A stretch of DNA of 64,000 nucleotides. It comes from Runella limosa DSM 17973 (lineage in GTDB: Bacteria; Bacteroidota; Bacteroidia; Cytophagales; Spirosomataceae). The notes under the pieces are model-generated. The model worked only from the letters and a program-made list of their open reading frames with translations, ran no database searches and had not been told where the DNA came from. The stretch lies in NCBI RefSeq assembly GCF_000482465.1, contig NZ_AXVJ01000040.1:118490-182489 (forward strand). Direction: 5' to 3'. The position numbers and the translations under genes are program-made. This document shows positions 15,406 through 23,705 of the stretch, piece after piece (the first letter of the stretch is position 1; each line of letters opens with the position of its first letter).

Positions 15406-16780
15406 GATACAGCGTAATACGAGTATCTTACTCCTACTTGTCCTGTGCCTCACTGCTAGCTATGCCCAATACCAACCCAACTGGCAAAGCCTCGATAAAC
15501 GCCCTACGCCCACGTGGTTTGAAGACGCTAAGTTTGGGATATTTATTCACTGGGGCGTCTTTTCCGTTCCTGCTTGGGCGACCAAATCCAATGCCGATGG
15601 TTTTGGGAGCGGCTACTCGGAATGGTACTGGCAACGGCTTTTTGCCCCTAATCTCAAAATTCATCCTGAGTTTGTGGAGTTTCACAAAAAAAACTACGGC
15701 AATCGAACGTACCAAGATTTTGTGCAGGACTTCAAGGCCGAACTATTTAACCCCGACGACTGGGCCAAGATGTTTGAGCAAGCAGGTGCTAAATACGTAG
15801 TACTCACCTCCAAACACCACGAAGGTTTTACGATGTGGCCTAGCCCGCAGTCGTGGAACTGGAACGCCGTCGATGTAGGCCCTCACCGTGATTTAGCGGG
15901 TGATTTGGCCAAGTCGGTCAAAGCCCGTAATCTTCGGATGGGGTATTATTACTCACTGTACGAGTGGTTTAACCCCGTGTATAAGTCGAACGTCAATCAG
16001 TACGTCGGCGAGCGCATGATTCCCCAAATGAAAGACCTTGTGTCGCGGTACCAACCCGATGTTTTGTGGACGGACGGCGAATGGGACCATCCTGCCAAAA
16101 CGTGGAAAAGTGAAGAGTTTCTCGCGTGGCTGTACAACGACTCTCCCGTTAAAAACAGCATTGTCGTCAACGACCGCTGGGGCAATGATACCAAGAGTCA
16201 GCATGGTAGTTTCTATACTTCAGAATACGGACACGGTGGCGCCGACAACAAAGAAGTAACTGGCTTTGTACGCCCTTGGGAAGAATGCCGAGGCATGGGA
16301 GAATCGTTTGGATACAACCGTAATGAAAACTTAGACAGCTACCAAACAGGCGAGCAACTGGTACACCAACTCATTGACATTGTGGCCCATGGCGGAAATT
16401 TATTGCTCAATATCGGTCCTACCGCCGATGGCCGCATCCCCGTCATCATGCAAGAACGGCTCAATGAAATTGGCGGCTGGCTACGCGTAAACGGGGCTGC
16501 TATTTACGGAACACGGAAGTGGGAAAAAGCACCGCCGTACACCAAAGAGTCGCAGGTTTATTTTACCCAAAAAGGCAGCACATTGTACGCGATTGCTCGT
16601 TCGTGGCAAAATGAGATCGTAATTTCTAACGTTCCCAAACCAACCAAAGTAAACCTGCTTGGTTTCAAGGGGGAGGTAAAATTCAGCTACAAAAACAATG
16701 TTTTACGGATTATCGCCCCTTCTGTCAACCCTAGTACTATTCCGTGCCAATACGCTTGGACGTTTGAAGTAACGCCTTAG
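15314..16780 (+). CDS. GH29 alpha-L-fucosidase (second copy) with repeat-derived N-terminus
   Basis: The catalytic part is a clear family 29 fucosidase: KFGIFIHWGVFSVPAW, YVVLTSKHHEGFTMWPS, QPDVLWTDGEWDHP with the probable nucleophile aspartate encoded at 16073-16075, and DIVAHGGNLLLNIGPTADGRIP. The signal core TSILLLLVLCLTASYAQ begins near 15419, but no ATG precedes it closely. The nearest in-frame ATG codons are 15314 and 15239, both inside the REP array, 25 codons apart because of the 75-bp repeat. I list 15314; 15239 or a non-ATG codon near 15405 are alternatives. The original start region seems to have been displaced by the repeat insertion. Export is still plausible because the Arg-rich stretch RRIQR precedes the hydrophobic core. 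Confidence 0.88.
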   Translation: MTTHYESSLSPLELPKPQRGSIRVTTGNTRRIQRNTSILLLLVLCLTASYAQYQPNWQSLDKRPTPTWFEDAKFGIFIHWGVFSVPAWATKSNADGFGSGYSEWYWQRLFAPNLKIHPEFVEFHKKNYGNRTYQDFVQDFKAELFNPDDWAKMFEQAGAKYVVLTSKHHEGFTMWPSPQSWNWNAVDVGPHRDLAGDLAKSVKARNLRMGYYYSLYEWFNPVYKSNVNQYVGERMIPQMKDLVSRYQPDVLWTDGEWDHPAKTWKSEEFLAWLYNDSPVKNSIVVNDRWGNDTKSQHGSFYTSEYGHGGADNKEVTGFVRPWEECRGMGESFGYNRNENLDSYQTGEQLVHQLIDIVAHGGNLLLNIGPTADGRIPVIMQERLNEIGGWLRVNGAAIYGTRKWEKAPPYTKESQVYFTQKGSTLYAIARSWQNEIVISNVPKPTKVNLLGFKGEVKFSYKNNVLRIIAPSVNPSTIPCQYAWTFEVTP

Positions 16781-16793
16781 ACATCCACCCTTC

Positions 16794-16846
16794 AAAAAGC
16801 GAACGGCCTTCTATGCTCTAAACGATAGAAGGCCGTTCGCTTTTTT
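16794..16846 (+). terminator. Strong terminator of the glycan cluster
   Basis: A perfect 21-bp stem (16794-16814 with 16825-16845) with core GCGAACGGCCTTCTAT, a ten-base loop and a run of Ts. It ends the plus-strand glycan cluster. Confidence 0.92.
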
Positions 16847-16860
16847 CTTGTGCCTGATTT

Positions 16861-17376
16861 TTAGAATGGATTACTGAATTTAGGATCAGAGGCGATGCCC
16901 GTATCGGTTAGTGTTTTCATAAAAGCGACAAGTGCATTTTTTTGAGCTTGCGTCAAATTCAAACGACGAGGCTGTCCATTGGGCCACGCAACTGCGGCGA
17001 TAAATTAGCGTGAGGTTTCACTTGGCTGTTATAGTGTTCAACTACCTGCTCCAACGTCGCAAATCGCCCGTCGTGCATGTACGGTGCCGACTTTTCAATC
17101 CCACGCAACGAGGGCACTTTGAACAGGGCATTTTGTGCAGCATTACCCGTGATTGCTCCTACGCCATTGTCAGTCGAAACAACATCTAGCCCATTGTTAC
17201 GGGCTCCTGCTGCCGTAAACGTTTCTGTTCCGTGGCAAGCTCCGCAGTTACCTGACCCAAAAAACAATTGTTTTCCTTGGTTTTCTTCCACCGAAAAGTT
17301 GGCAAAATTAACATTAGCAGGATTTTGGTTTACTGCTAAAGCAGCCCTGCCTATTATGAAAGACTCATTTTTACAG
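16861..17376 (-). pseudogene. Decayed di-haem cytochrome c peroxidase (C-terminal haem domain)
   Basis: The minus strand keeps a haem motif CGACH in GKQLFFGSGNCGACHGTETF (codons about 17220-17290). It also keeps KVPSLRGIEKSAPYMHDGRFATLEQVVEHYN, the conserved second-domain segment of MauG/CcpA-type peroxidases. That frame stops at 16959. The normal ending LNLTQAQKNALVAFMKTLTD continues in another frame down to a stop at 16861-16863, so one indel near 16980 broke the gene. Upstream of about 17376 the N-terminal haem domain is absent and the sequence runs straight into the terminator of the MFS gene. It is truncated and frameshifted, hence probably inactive. Confidence 0.82.
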
Positions 17377-17379
17377 ATA

Positions 17380-17418
17380 AAAAAAGCGCCTTCCCAAGTC
17401 GTTTGGAAAGGCGCTTTG
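17380..17418 (-). terminator. Terminator of the MFS transporter gene
   Basis: AAAGCGCCTTCCCAA and TTGGAAAGGCGCTTT pair with one mismatch. On the minus strand the stem is followed by a T-rich tract, 28 bp after the MFS stop. Confidence 0.85.
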
Positions 17419-17445
17419 TAGGCGAGAACTCACGCTTACCTATTT

Positions 17446-18684
17446 TTAGTCAACAAAATCACGCACTTTGGGGCGCAAGAACAGCAGTTGCACTACCACT
17501 ACCGCCAAAACGACTCCCGCTAACAGTGCAAAATCGCCTGCCAAGCCCCCCGAATCAGTTGATTTTCCCAACCACTCGGTGATAAGTGCCCCCGCCATAA
17601 TTCCCATCATGTTCATAAAACCGTAGCCCGTAGCACGGTATTTGGGCGAAACGAATTGACATAAAATTGGCATATTGTTGCCATCAAACATCCCAAAACC
17701 TAACCCAAAACAAATACCTGCCGCAATCGCGTGGGTAATCGTTGTGCCATACGCAATGAGTAACAACGCAGGGATAGTCAACACCAAACCAATGATACTT
17801 GTATAAATACGCCCCCGCAGATGCTTTTGCACCCAACGGTCTGACAAATAACCTCCGATGATAACCCCGATAAGCGATGATAAAGAAGTCGTAATCGTGG
17901 AAAGTGGGCCCGCTTGACCCATTTCAATGTTTAACTTATCCGCAAAGAGCGTAGGAAGCCAGTTTTTTACCGCCCATCCTGGCAAACTTGGCACCGAGAA
18001 AAGCAGCAAAATCAGCCAGAAAGCAGGGTTTCCAAGCAATACACCGAGACCTTTGAGCAATGGTACTTTTTCCTGACTCTTGAGGCTTACCGTTTCTTCA
18101 ATTAGTTCACTTTTATTTTTTTCTCGTAAAAAAACAATCAACACCACCGCATAAGCCATCCCAATCATCCCAAAAGCCTGAAACGCTGTATTCCACGAAA
18201 ACTTGTCGGCGATGGTCGCTCCAAAGCCTCCTAAAGCTTGTCCCATATAGTTTCCCGAAAGGTGAACTCCAATCGCCATGGAACGCGTACGTGACGAGTG
18301 AAAATCGGCAATCATGGCCAAACCCGTAGGCATATAAAGCGCTTCGCTGACTCCCATCAAGGCACGCAAAACGTATAATTGAGAAAAAGAAGTAGCATAA
18401 CCCATCGCAAATGTCACTCCCGACCAAACAAACAAACTTCCGACAATCAACCACTTACGATTCAATCGATCCCCAATCATCCCTGCTACGGGGCTCATAA
18501 AAGCATATACCCATAGAAACACGGCCATCAATCGGCCAAAATTAGTGGCTTGTTGCAGTTCGGCAATGTCGATTTGCATGGAAGGCCGCATGGTTGCCAA
18601 CATCTGGCGATCCATGTAATTGAGTAATGCAACGACCCACAGCAGGCCGACCAAAATCCAAGGGTAACGGGAAGACTTCGTCAT
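17446..18684 (-). CDS. MFS transporter, anion:cation symporter-like
   Basis: A 412-residue inner-membrane carrier with twelve predicted helices. The start MTKSSRYPWILVGLLWVVALLNYMDRQMLATM and the loop MIGDRLNRKWLIVG (cytoplasmic loop 2-3 motif) resemble the ACS/hexuronate-phthalate branch of the major facilitator superfamily. RALMGVSEALYMPTGLAMIADFH is the matching helix 4-5 segment. Substrates of this branch are usually organic or sugar acids. The divergent neighbour is a secreted double SGNH esterase, so a deacetylated sugar or sugar acid is a reasonable but unproven substrate. Confidence 0.85.
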   Translation of the reverse strand: MTKSSRYPWILVGLLWVVALLNYMDRQMLATMRPSMQIDIAELQQATNFGRLMAVFLWVYAFMSPVAGMIGDRLNRKWLIVGSLFVWSGVTFAMGYATSFSQLYVLRALMGVSEALYMPTGLAMIADFHSSRTRSMAIGVHLSGNYMGQALGGFGATIADKFSWNTAFQAFGMIGMAYAVVLIVFLREKNKSELIEETVSLKSQEKVPLLKGLGVLLGNPAFWLILLLFSVPSLPGWAVKNWLPTLFADKLNIEMGQAGPLSTITTSLSSLIGVIIGGYLSDRWVQKHLRGRIYTSIIGLVLTIPALLLIAYGTTITHAIAAGICFGLGFGMFDGNNMPILCQFVSPKYRATGYGFMNMMGIMAGALITEWLGKSTDSGGLAGDFALLAGVVLAVVVVQLLFLRPKVRDFVD

Positions 18685-18816
18685 TAGTTTTAATAGAAAG
18701 GTTGAAGGTTAAAAGATGTTCGTTAAAAATATACGCGCCATCCCCTAGTAAATACTATTGAGTGCGTATTTTACTTTAAATTGCTACCGAAATTAAACCC
18801 TTACCTCCTTCCATTC

Positions 18817-20580
18817 ATGCGTCTGTTCATCACATTTCTATTCAGCTTAACCACCTTTCTTGCCTCCGCCCAAACGAAGTTGGTTTGGTGGAAGCCTTCC
18901 GACAGTAATTTCCCCGTTATCGACGGCCAAGCGTGGTCTAGCGAAATGCGCGACACCATCCAACGTTTTCCACCGCGCGCCGAAGCCAACGTCCGTAAGG
19001 CTGTTTGGAACCTCTCACGTAACAGCGCAGGGCTTTCGATTCGTTTTGTAAGCAATACCGACCAAATCGTCGTTCGCTACAAAGTAACGGGCGCTATCAA
19101 TATGCCCCACATGCCCTCTACAGGTGTGAGTGGCGTAGATTTGTACGGCATTGATAGCGACGGAAATTGGCAGTGGGCCAACGGCAAATACAGCTTCAAA
19201 GACACAGTTCAGTACGTTTTTGCCCAGCTTCGCCCCAACGACAACTACCACAAGCTCGGCCGCGAGTATCGCCTGTTTTTGCCTTTGTACAACAGCGTTC
19301 GCAATCTGGAGATTGGCGTCCCCGAGGGTAGTTTATTTAAAGTATTACCTCAACGCCTCGAAAAACCGATTGTGGTTTATGGAACGTCCATTGCCCAAGG
19401 CGCTTGCGCTACCCGCCCAGGCATGGCATGGACAAATATTTTGTCTCGAAAGCTTGACCGAACGGTCATCAACCTTGGGTTTTCGGGCAACGGTCGTTTG
19501 GAGAAAGAAGTCATCGACCTTATCAATGAGCTTGATGCCAAAGTGTTTGTGTTGGATTGTTTGCCCAACTTGATTGTCCCCATCGTGGATCACCAAGAAC
19601 TCCAAAAAAGAATCGTCGCATCGGTCAAATCCATTCGCGCCAAACACCCCAACACGCCAATTTTACTTACCGACCACGACGGCTACACCGAAGGCTATTT
19701 GATGCCTCACCGCCAGCCCTTGTTTGAGGATGCCAACAAAGATCTGCGCGAAGCTTTGGCACAATTAGCCAACGAAAAAATTACGGGCGTGTATTCGTTG
19801 CCCATTTCCGACATCAACATCGACCACGAAGGAATGGTGGACGGGACGCACCCCAACGACATCGGGATGATACGCTACGCCGAGGCGTATGAGAAAAAGC
19901 TGCGCGAAATCATGCAGGAACCTGCTGGGACAATCAAAACGCAAATTCCCACCCGTCAAAACCGCGAACCAGGCAGCTACGTGTGGGAAGACCGCCACTA
20001 CGATATGCTTCGGTTGAACCAAACTGACTCCCCTAAAGTGGTTTTGATAGGCAATTCGATTACCCATAATTGGGGTGGAAAACCGCTCAACAACCGCATT
20101 AAAGGAGTCGATTCGTGGCAGAAGTACGTCGAACCCTACCAAGTGCGCAACTTTGGTTTTGGCTGGGACCGTGTCGAAAACGTGCTGTGGCGCGTCTATC
20201 ACGATGAGTTTGACGGCATTGCCCCCGAAAAAATCATCATCAACATCGGCACCAACAACCTCCAGCTCAACACCGACGACGAAATTGTGCAAGGCCTCCG
20301 TTTTTTAGTACAAGCCATTCATACACGTCAGCCCCAAGCCAAGATTACGCTGTTGGGTATTTACCCTCGTCGTGAACAAGAGGCTCGCGTAGCCACGCTC
20401 AACAAAGCCATCCAAGCCATGACCAAAGCCGAAAAAGTAGGGTTTTCGGACATTGGTAAAGGGTTTTTACAAAAAGATGGAAAAATCAATGAGAGCTTCT
20501 TTTCGGACGGACTTCATCCCAGCGCAGCAGGCTATGAAGAAGCTGGCAAACGCTTAGAGCAGGAGTTGTTGAAGAAGTAA
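18817..20580 (+). CDS. Secreted protein with two SGNH/GDSL esterase domains
   Basis: After a signal peptide (MRLFITFLFSLTTFLASAQ) there is an N-terminal beta-sandwich of about 140 residues (SGNH_hydro_N-like). A first SGNH domain follows with GTSIAQG (Ser191), GFSGNG and DGTHPND. A second, PAF-acetylhydrolase-like SGNH domain has IGNSITHNW (Ser414), FGFGWDRVENVLWRV, IGTNN and SDGLHPSAAGYE. Both catalytic Ser and Asp-His sets look intact. The likely role is removing acetyl or other acyl groups from periplasmic glycans before hydrolysis. An upstream in-frame ATG at 18781 would add 12 residues before the signal and is less likely. The tandem arrangement is uncommon and could serve two ester positions. 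Confidence 0.88.
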   Translation: MRLFITFLFSLTTFLASAQTKLVWWKPSDSNFPVIDGQAWSSEMRDTIQRFPPRAEANVRKAVWNLSRNSAGLSIRFVSNTDQIVVRYKVTGAINMPHMPSTGVSGVDLYGIDSDGNWQWANGKYSFKDTVQYVFAQLRPNDNYHKLGREYRLFLPLYNSVRNLEIGVPEGSLFKVLPQRLEKPIVVYGTSIAQGACATRPGMAWTNILSRKLDRTVINLGFSGNGRLEKEVIDLINELDAKVFVLDCLPNLIVPIVDHQELQKRIVASVKSIRAKHPNTPILLTDHDGYTEGYLMPHRQPLFEDANKDLREALAQLANEKITGVYSLPISDINIDHEGMVDGTHPNDIGMIRYAEAYEKKLREIMQEPAGTIKTQIPTRQNREPGSYVWEDRHYDMLRLNQTDSPKVVLIGNSITHNWGGKPLNNRIKGVDSWQKYVEPYQVRNFGFGWDRVENVLWRVYHDEFDGIAPEKIIINIGTNNLQLNTDDEIVQGLRFLVQAIHTRQPQAKITLLGIYPRREQEARVATLNKAIQAMTKAEKVGFSDIGKGFLQKDGKINESFFSDGLHPSAAGYEEAGKRLEQELLKK

Positions 20581-20644
20581 ATGAGTTAAAGCGGGCATTC
20601 CATCATTAAACAACTATACTTTCAAATTAAGACTGCTCAAACAA

Positions 20645-20700
20645 TTTTATCGCTCATAATTTTCTTATTTTTGAGCGATAAAATCAAAAGCTATCGCTCA
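20645..20700. promoter_or_regulatory. Operator-like triple repeat over the fic promoter
   Basis: TTTTATCGCTCA (20645-20656) and its exact inverse TGAGCGATAAAA (20672-20683) form a spaced inverted repeat. A third half-site TATCGCTCA (20692-20700) ends on the A of the fic start codon. A -7-like box TATTTTTG (20666-20673) lies between the arms, so a protein bound here would cover the promoter. Confidence 0.65.
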
Positions 20701-21797
20701 TGCAATGGATATGGCAACATTCCGATTGGCCTCATTTTGAGTATAATCACTCGAAACTGTATGAATATGAACTTGAGTTTCATAGAAATTCAGGGCAATT
20801 CATCGGAAGCATTCAGCACTTAAATAATGCTCACCAAGAAGCCATCAAAATTGACATTTTATCCCAAGAAGCGGTGTCCACTTCTAGTATTGAAGGAGAA
20901 ATACTAGATCGGGACTCCGTACAAAGTTCTATTCGTAAACACTTAGGGTTAAAAACAGACTACCGAAAAGTGGCACCCAATGCCGTGGGTATCGCTGAAA
21001 TGATGGTTGACTTGTACTTGCATTATAACCAACCCCTTAACCATCAAATGCTATTTGAGTGGCACAAAATGCTCACGAACGGTCGTCGCGATTTAATCAG
21101 CATTGGCACTTATCGGCAACATGAAGAACCAATGCAAATTGTATCTGGTAACTTAGCTACTCCTAAATTATACTATGAAGCTCCACCTTCTTTTCGTGTC
21201 AAGTATGAAATGGAAGCCTACATAGATTGGTATAATACGCTGACGTCAACACATCAGCAACTGCCTGCACTAGCATTCGCAGGAATCGCCCATCTTTATT
21301 TTGAAATGATTCATCCATTTGAAGATGGAAACGGTAGGATTGGGCGGGCACTGGCCGAAAAAGCCATTTCTCAGCGTCTTGGTTATCCTGCTCTCACCTC
21401 ATTTTCTAAAGTTATTGACCTTAACAAAAAAGCCTACTACAGCGCCATACAAGCTTGCAATCATCGACTTGTGATTGATTCGTATCTTACCTATTTTGCT
21501 CAACTTACGCTAGAAGCACAGCGTTACACCCTCAAAATCGTAGAATTTACCATCAACAAAAATAAATTTTATGCCAATTATCTAGCTCTTCTTAACCCAA
21601 GGCAGGTAAAAGTAATAAACAGAGTATTTGAAGAGGGCGTTGAAGGGTTTAGAGGAGGACTCAGTGCAAAAAACTATCAAGTGATTTCGGGAGCTTCTCC
21701 CGCTACAACCACCCGTGACCTACAGGAGTTAGTAGCCCTCAACGCCTTCTTCAAAACGGGCGAATTAAAACATACACGGTATTTTTTAAATCTTTAA
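20700..21797 (+). CDS. Fic-family protein with N-terminal autoinhibitory helix (DUF4172 type)
   Basis: Fic enzymes transfer AMP or another nucleotide part to hydroxyl side chains of target proteins. The active-site motif HPFEDGNGRIGRAL starts at His205 and is complete. The N-terminal helix holds TSSIEG (residues 61-66), matching the (S/T)xxxE(G/N) inhibitory motif of class II Fic proteins, where the Glu blocks ATP binding. The first ~70 residues resemble the DUF4172 region, and the last ~70 look like a winged helix (SAKNYQVISGASPATTTRDLQELVAL), suggesting DNA binding. Together with the repeated octamer at its promoter this suggests autoregulation. No paired antitoxin gene is present, as expected for class II. 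The target is unknown. Confidence 0.9.
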   Translation: MQWIWQHSDWPHFEYNHSKLYEYELEFHRNSGQFIGSIQHLNNAHQEAIKIDILSQEAVSTSSIEGEILDRDSVQSSIRKHLGLKTDYRKVAPNAVGIAEMMVDLYLHYNQPLNHQMLFEWHKMLTNGRRDLISIGTYRQHEEPMQIVSGNLATPKLYYEAPPSFRVKYEMEAYIDWYNTLTSTHQQLPALAFAGIAHLYFEMIHPFEDGNGRIGRALAEKAISQRLGYPALTSFSKVIDLNKKAYYSAIQACNHRLVIDSYLTYFAQLTLEAQRYTLKIVEFTINKNKFYANYLALLNPRQVKVINRVFEEGVEGFRGGLSAKNYQVISGASPATTTRDLQELVALNAFFKTGELKHTRYFLNL

Positions 21798-21846
21798 TTG
21801 ACAACTTTATTTCATCTTCAACTATACTCTCACAAATCCCGTTTCT

Positions 21847-22812
21847 ATGAACATCAGACCCTTTATTTCGAGCGCTTTGGTAGCGCTAAGTTTGGGCGTT
21901 TTTGCTCAAAAAAAATCAAATGATTTTAAAGTTATTGGCTATTATGTACCCAATATCCCTGCTGAACAAATTCCCGTGGATGTTCTGACCCACGTCAATT
22001 TTTCGTTTGCAATTCCTGCCAAAACGGGCGACTCCCTCGAACCACTCCGAAATCCTGAGGCACTTCACAGCTTAGTACGGTATTTGCACCAACACAACAT
22101 CCAAGTGTTTATCTCCATCGGTGGTTGGGGTATTGGTGATGGCGGCGGAGATGATACCCGATTTCACAAAATGGCCGAACGTGCCGAAGGTCGTCATACG
22201 TTTGTCCAACACGTCATGAAATTTGTTCGTACTTATAAAGTAGATGGCGTGGATTTGGACTGGGAATACCCTGACGAAGACTCCCCCTCGGCCGACCATT
22301 ACGTAGCCCTCATGAGCGAACTCGGTGATTCGCTCCATGCCCAAGGCAAAAAATTGACTGCCGCCGTGATTTCTTACGGTAAAAAAGGCTATGGAATGAA
22401 AAAGGAAGCCCTTGATAAAATGGATTGGGTCAACGTGATGGCTTACGACGACGACTACGGCCCCAACTATATCCGCGCCCATTCTCCTTATTCTTTGGCC
22501 GTTAAAAGCTTAGATTATTGGACAAAAGAACGCGGAGTTGCCGCGAAAAAAGCCATTTTGGGACTACCATTTTATTCTAAAAAAGGAATGGGAAATTATG
22601 GCCCCGATTATAAAGGTTTGCTAAAAGACGGCGCAAGTCCTTACGATGACTATTGGAAAGGCGCTTTTTATAACGGTATTCATACGATTGAGCTTAAAAC
22701 CAAGCTGGCCAAAGACCGAGGATGCGGTGGTGTCATGATTTGGGAAATTTCGTGCGATACCAACGATGAGTTCTCGCTGCTTCAGGCCATTAAACGAGGG
22801 TCAAAAAAATAA
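21847..22812 (+). CDS. GH18 glycosidase (chitinase or endo-N-acetylglucosaminidase-like)
   Basis: Family 18 hydrolases cleave beta-1,4 GlcNAc linkages by substrate-assisted catalysis. The signature DGVDLDWEYP gives the acid Glu140. Other blocks are VIGYYVPNIP at the first strand, FISIGGWG near residue 95, NVMAYDDDYG near 200 and GVMIWEISCDTNDEFSLL at the end. A signal peptide of about 20 residues predicts export. The 321-residue protein is a bare catalytic barrel with no chitin-binding module. Activity on chitin, peptidoglycan-like or N-glycan substrates cannot be told apart by eye; the nearby N-glycan cluster makes an ENGase-like role worth testing. Confidence 0.9.
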   Translation: MNIRPFISSALVALSLGVFAQKKSNDFKVIGYYVPNIPAEQIPVDVLTHVNFSFAIPAKTGDSLEPLRNPEALHSLVRYLHQHNIQVFISIGGWGIGDGGGDDTRFHKMAERAEGRHTFVQHVMKFVRTYKVDGVDLDWEYPDEDSPSADHYVALMSELGDSLHAQGKKLTAAVISYGKKGYGMKKEALDKMDWVNVMAYDDDYGPNYIRAHSPYSLAVKSLDYWTKERGVAAKKAILGLPFYSKKGMGNYGPDYKGLLKDGASPYDDYWKGAFYNGIHTIELKTKLAKDRGCGGVMIWEISCDTNDEFSLLQAIKRGSKK

Positions 22813-22852
22813 GCTTGCCCTGTCCTTAATTATAATTATCCCCCTCTTATTC

Positions 22853-22888
22853 AGTCCCCAACGGAGTTTTTCTGTTGGGGACTTTTTG
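22853..22888 (+). terminator. Terminator after the GH18 gene
   Basis: AGTCCCCAAC pairs with GTTGGGGACT, followed by TTTTTG. The remaining stretch to 23074 is AT-rich with no gene that I can support. Confidence 0.9.
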
Positions 22889-23074
22889 TTTTTATATCTT
22901 CAAATCTAATTAGACGAAGAGATAATAGGCATATTTCTTTTGGTATGTCAAGATTAGATTGTTTACAAATAGTAAAAAAAAGTTTCGATTTCATGTGACG
23001 AAACATACTAATCCACGTCATCCATCTACCCATTATACATTTAATACCCTATTTTTCACCAAACTTTGAAAACC

Positions 23075-23656
23075 ATGAATTCACATCCTTTCACATCGGC
23101 TCCTGAGCTTCCTAAAAATCAGGACTTAACAGTATGTTTACAAATTGAACAGCAAGACACACAAACCCTTCTTTCATTCTTGTTGTCCAAACAAATTTCG
23201 TTTGAGTTAGTCTATCATCCTGTACTTTCGTCGTCCCTTAAAGCAGGAGTTTCTGTACTTCCATCCGCTGGTTATGTACCAAAGGAAGAATCAGTATCAG
23301 CCGTCCCATCTTCTCACCTAAGTACACGTGAAAAAATTGAGTGGGCTTACGACTATTATATTCAACGAAAACATACCCAAAACGTCCCTGCTGAAACGGA
23401 GATTGCGTCACAGTTAGAAATAGCGACCAGTCAATTCCGCAGCCTTTTTAAGAAAATCTACGGCAAAGGGTTTTATCAACTTTACCTTGAAAAACGAATG
23501 GAGTACGCCAGCAAACTTCTCCGTAAAGGTCTCAAATGCAATGAAGTAGCCAAAATGGTTGGCTATGGCAGTAATTCGGCCATTAAGTTTAACAAAATGT
23601 TCCAAAAACACTTTGGAGTGACACCCAAAAAGTACCAACTCCAACACGCCAGCTAA
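23075..23656 (+). CDS. AraC-family transcriptional regulator
   Basis: The C-terminal ~100 residues form a double helix-turn-helix of the AraC/XylS type. EIASQLEIATSQFRSLFKKIYGKGFYQLYLEKRMEYA is the first HTH, and NEVAKMVGYGSNSAIKFNKMFQKHFGVTPKKY is the second with the family consensus ending. The N-terminal ~90 residues are short and unlike the usual cupin sensor; no ligand pocket is recognisable. ATG 23075 is preferred over an upstream TTG at 23066. It lies between GH18 and a convergent GH30 gene and may control the local sugar hydrolases. Confidence 0.85.
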   Translation: MNSHPFTSAPELPKNQDLTVCLQIEQQDTQTLLSFLLSKQISFELVYHPVLSSSLKAGVSVLPSAGYVPKEESVSAVPSSHLSTREKIEWAYDYYIQRKHTQNVPAETEIASQLEIATSQFRSLFKKIYGKGFYQLYLEKRMEYASKLLRKGLKCNEVAKMVGYGSNSAIKFNKMFQKHFGVTPKKYQLQHAS

Positions 23657-23705
23657 TCACTTTTAAGCGTTTCTCATACACACACCGTTATTAGTTTTTA
23701 ATCAT

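Noticed and set aside
14683..15430. IS200/IS605 element with tnpB
   Set aside because: No tnpB-like frame follows; the short HUH enzyme plus multiple hairpins fits a RAYT/REP unit better.
22851..23033. A 60-residue minus-strand frame after the GH18 gene
   Set aside because: Includes the GH18 terminator hairpin and has no recognisable content.
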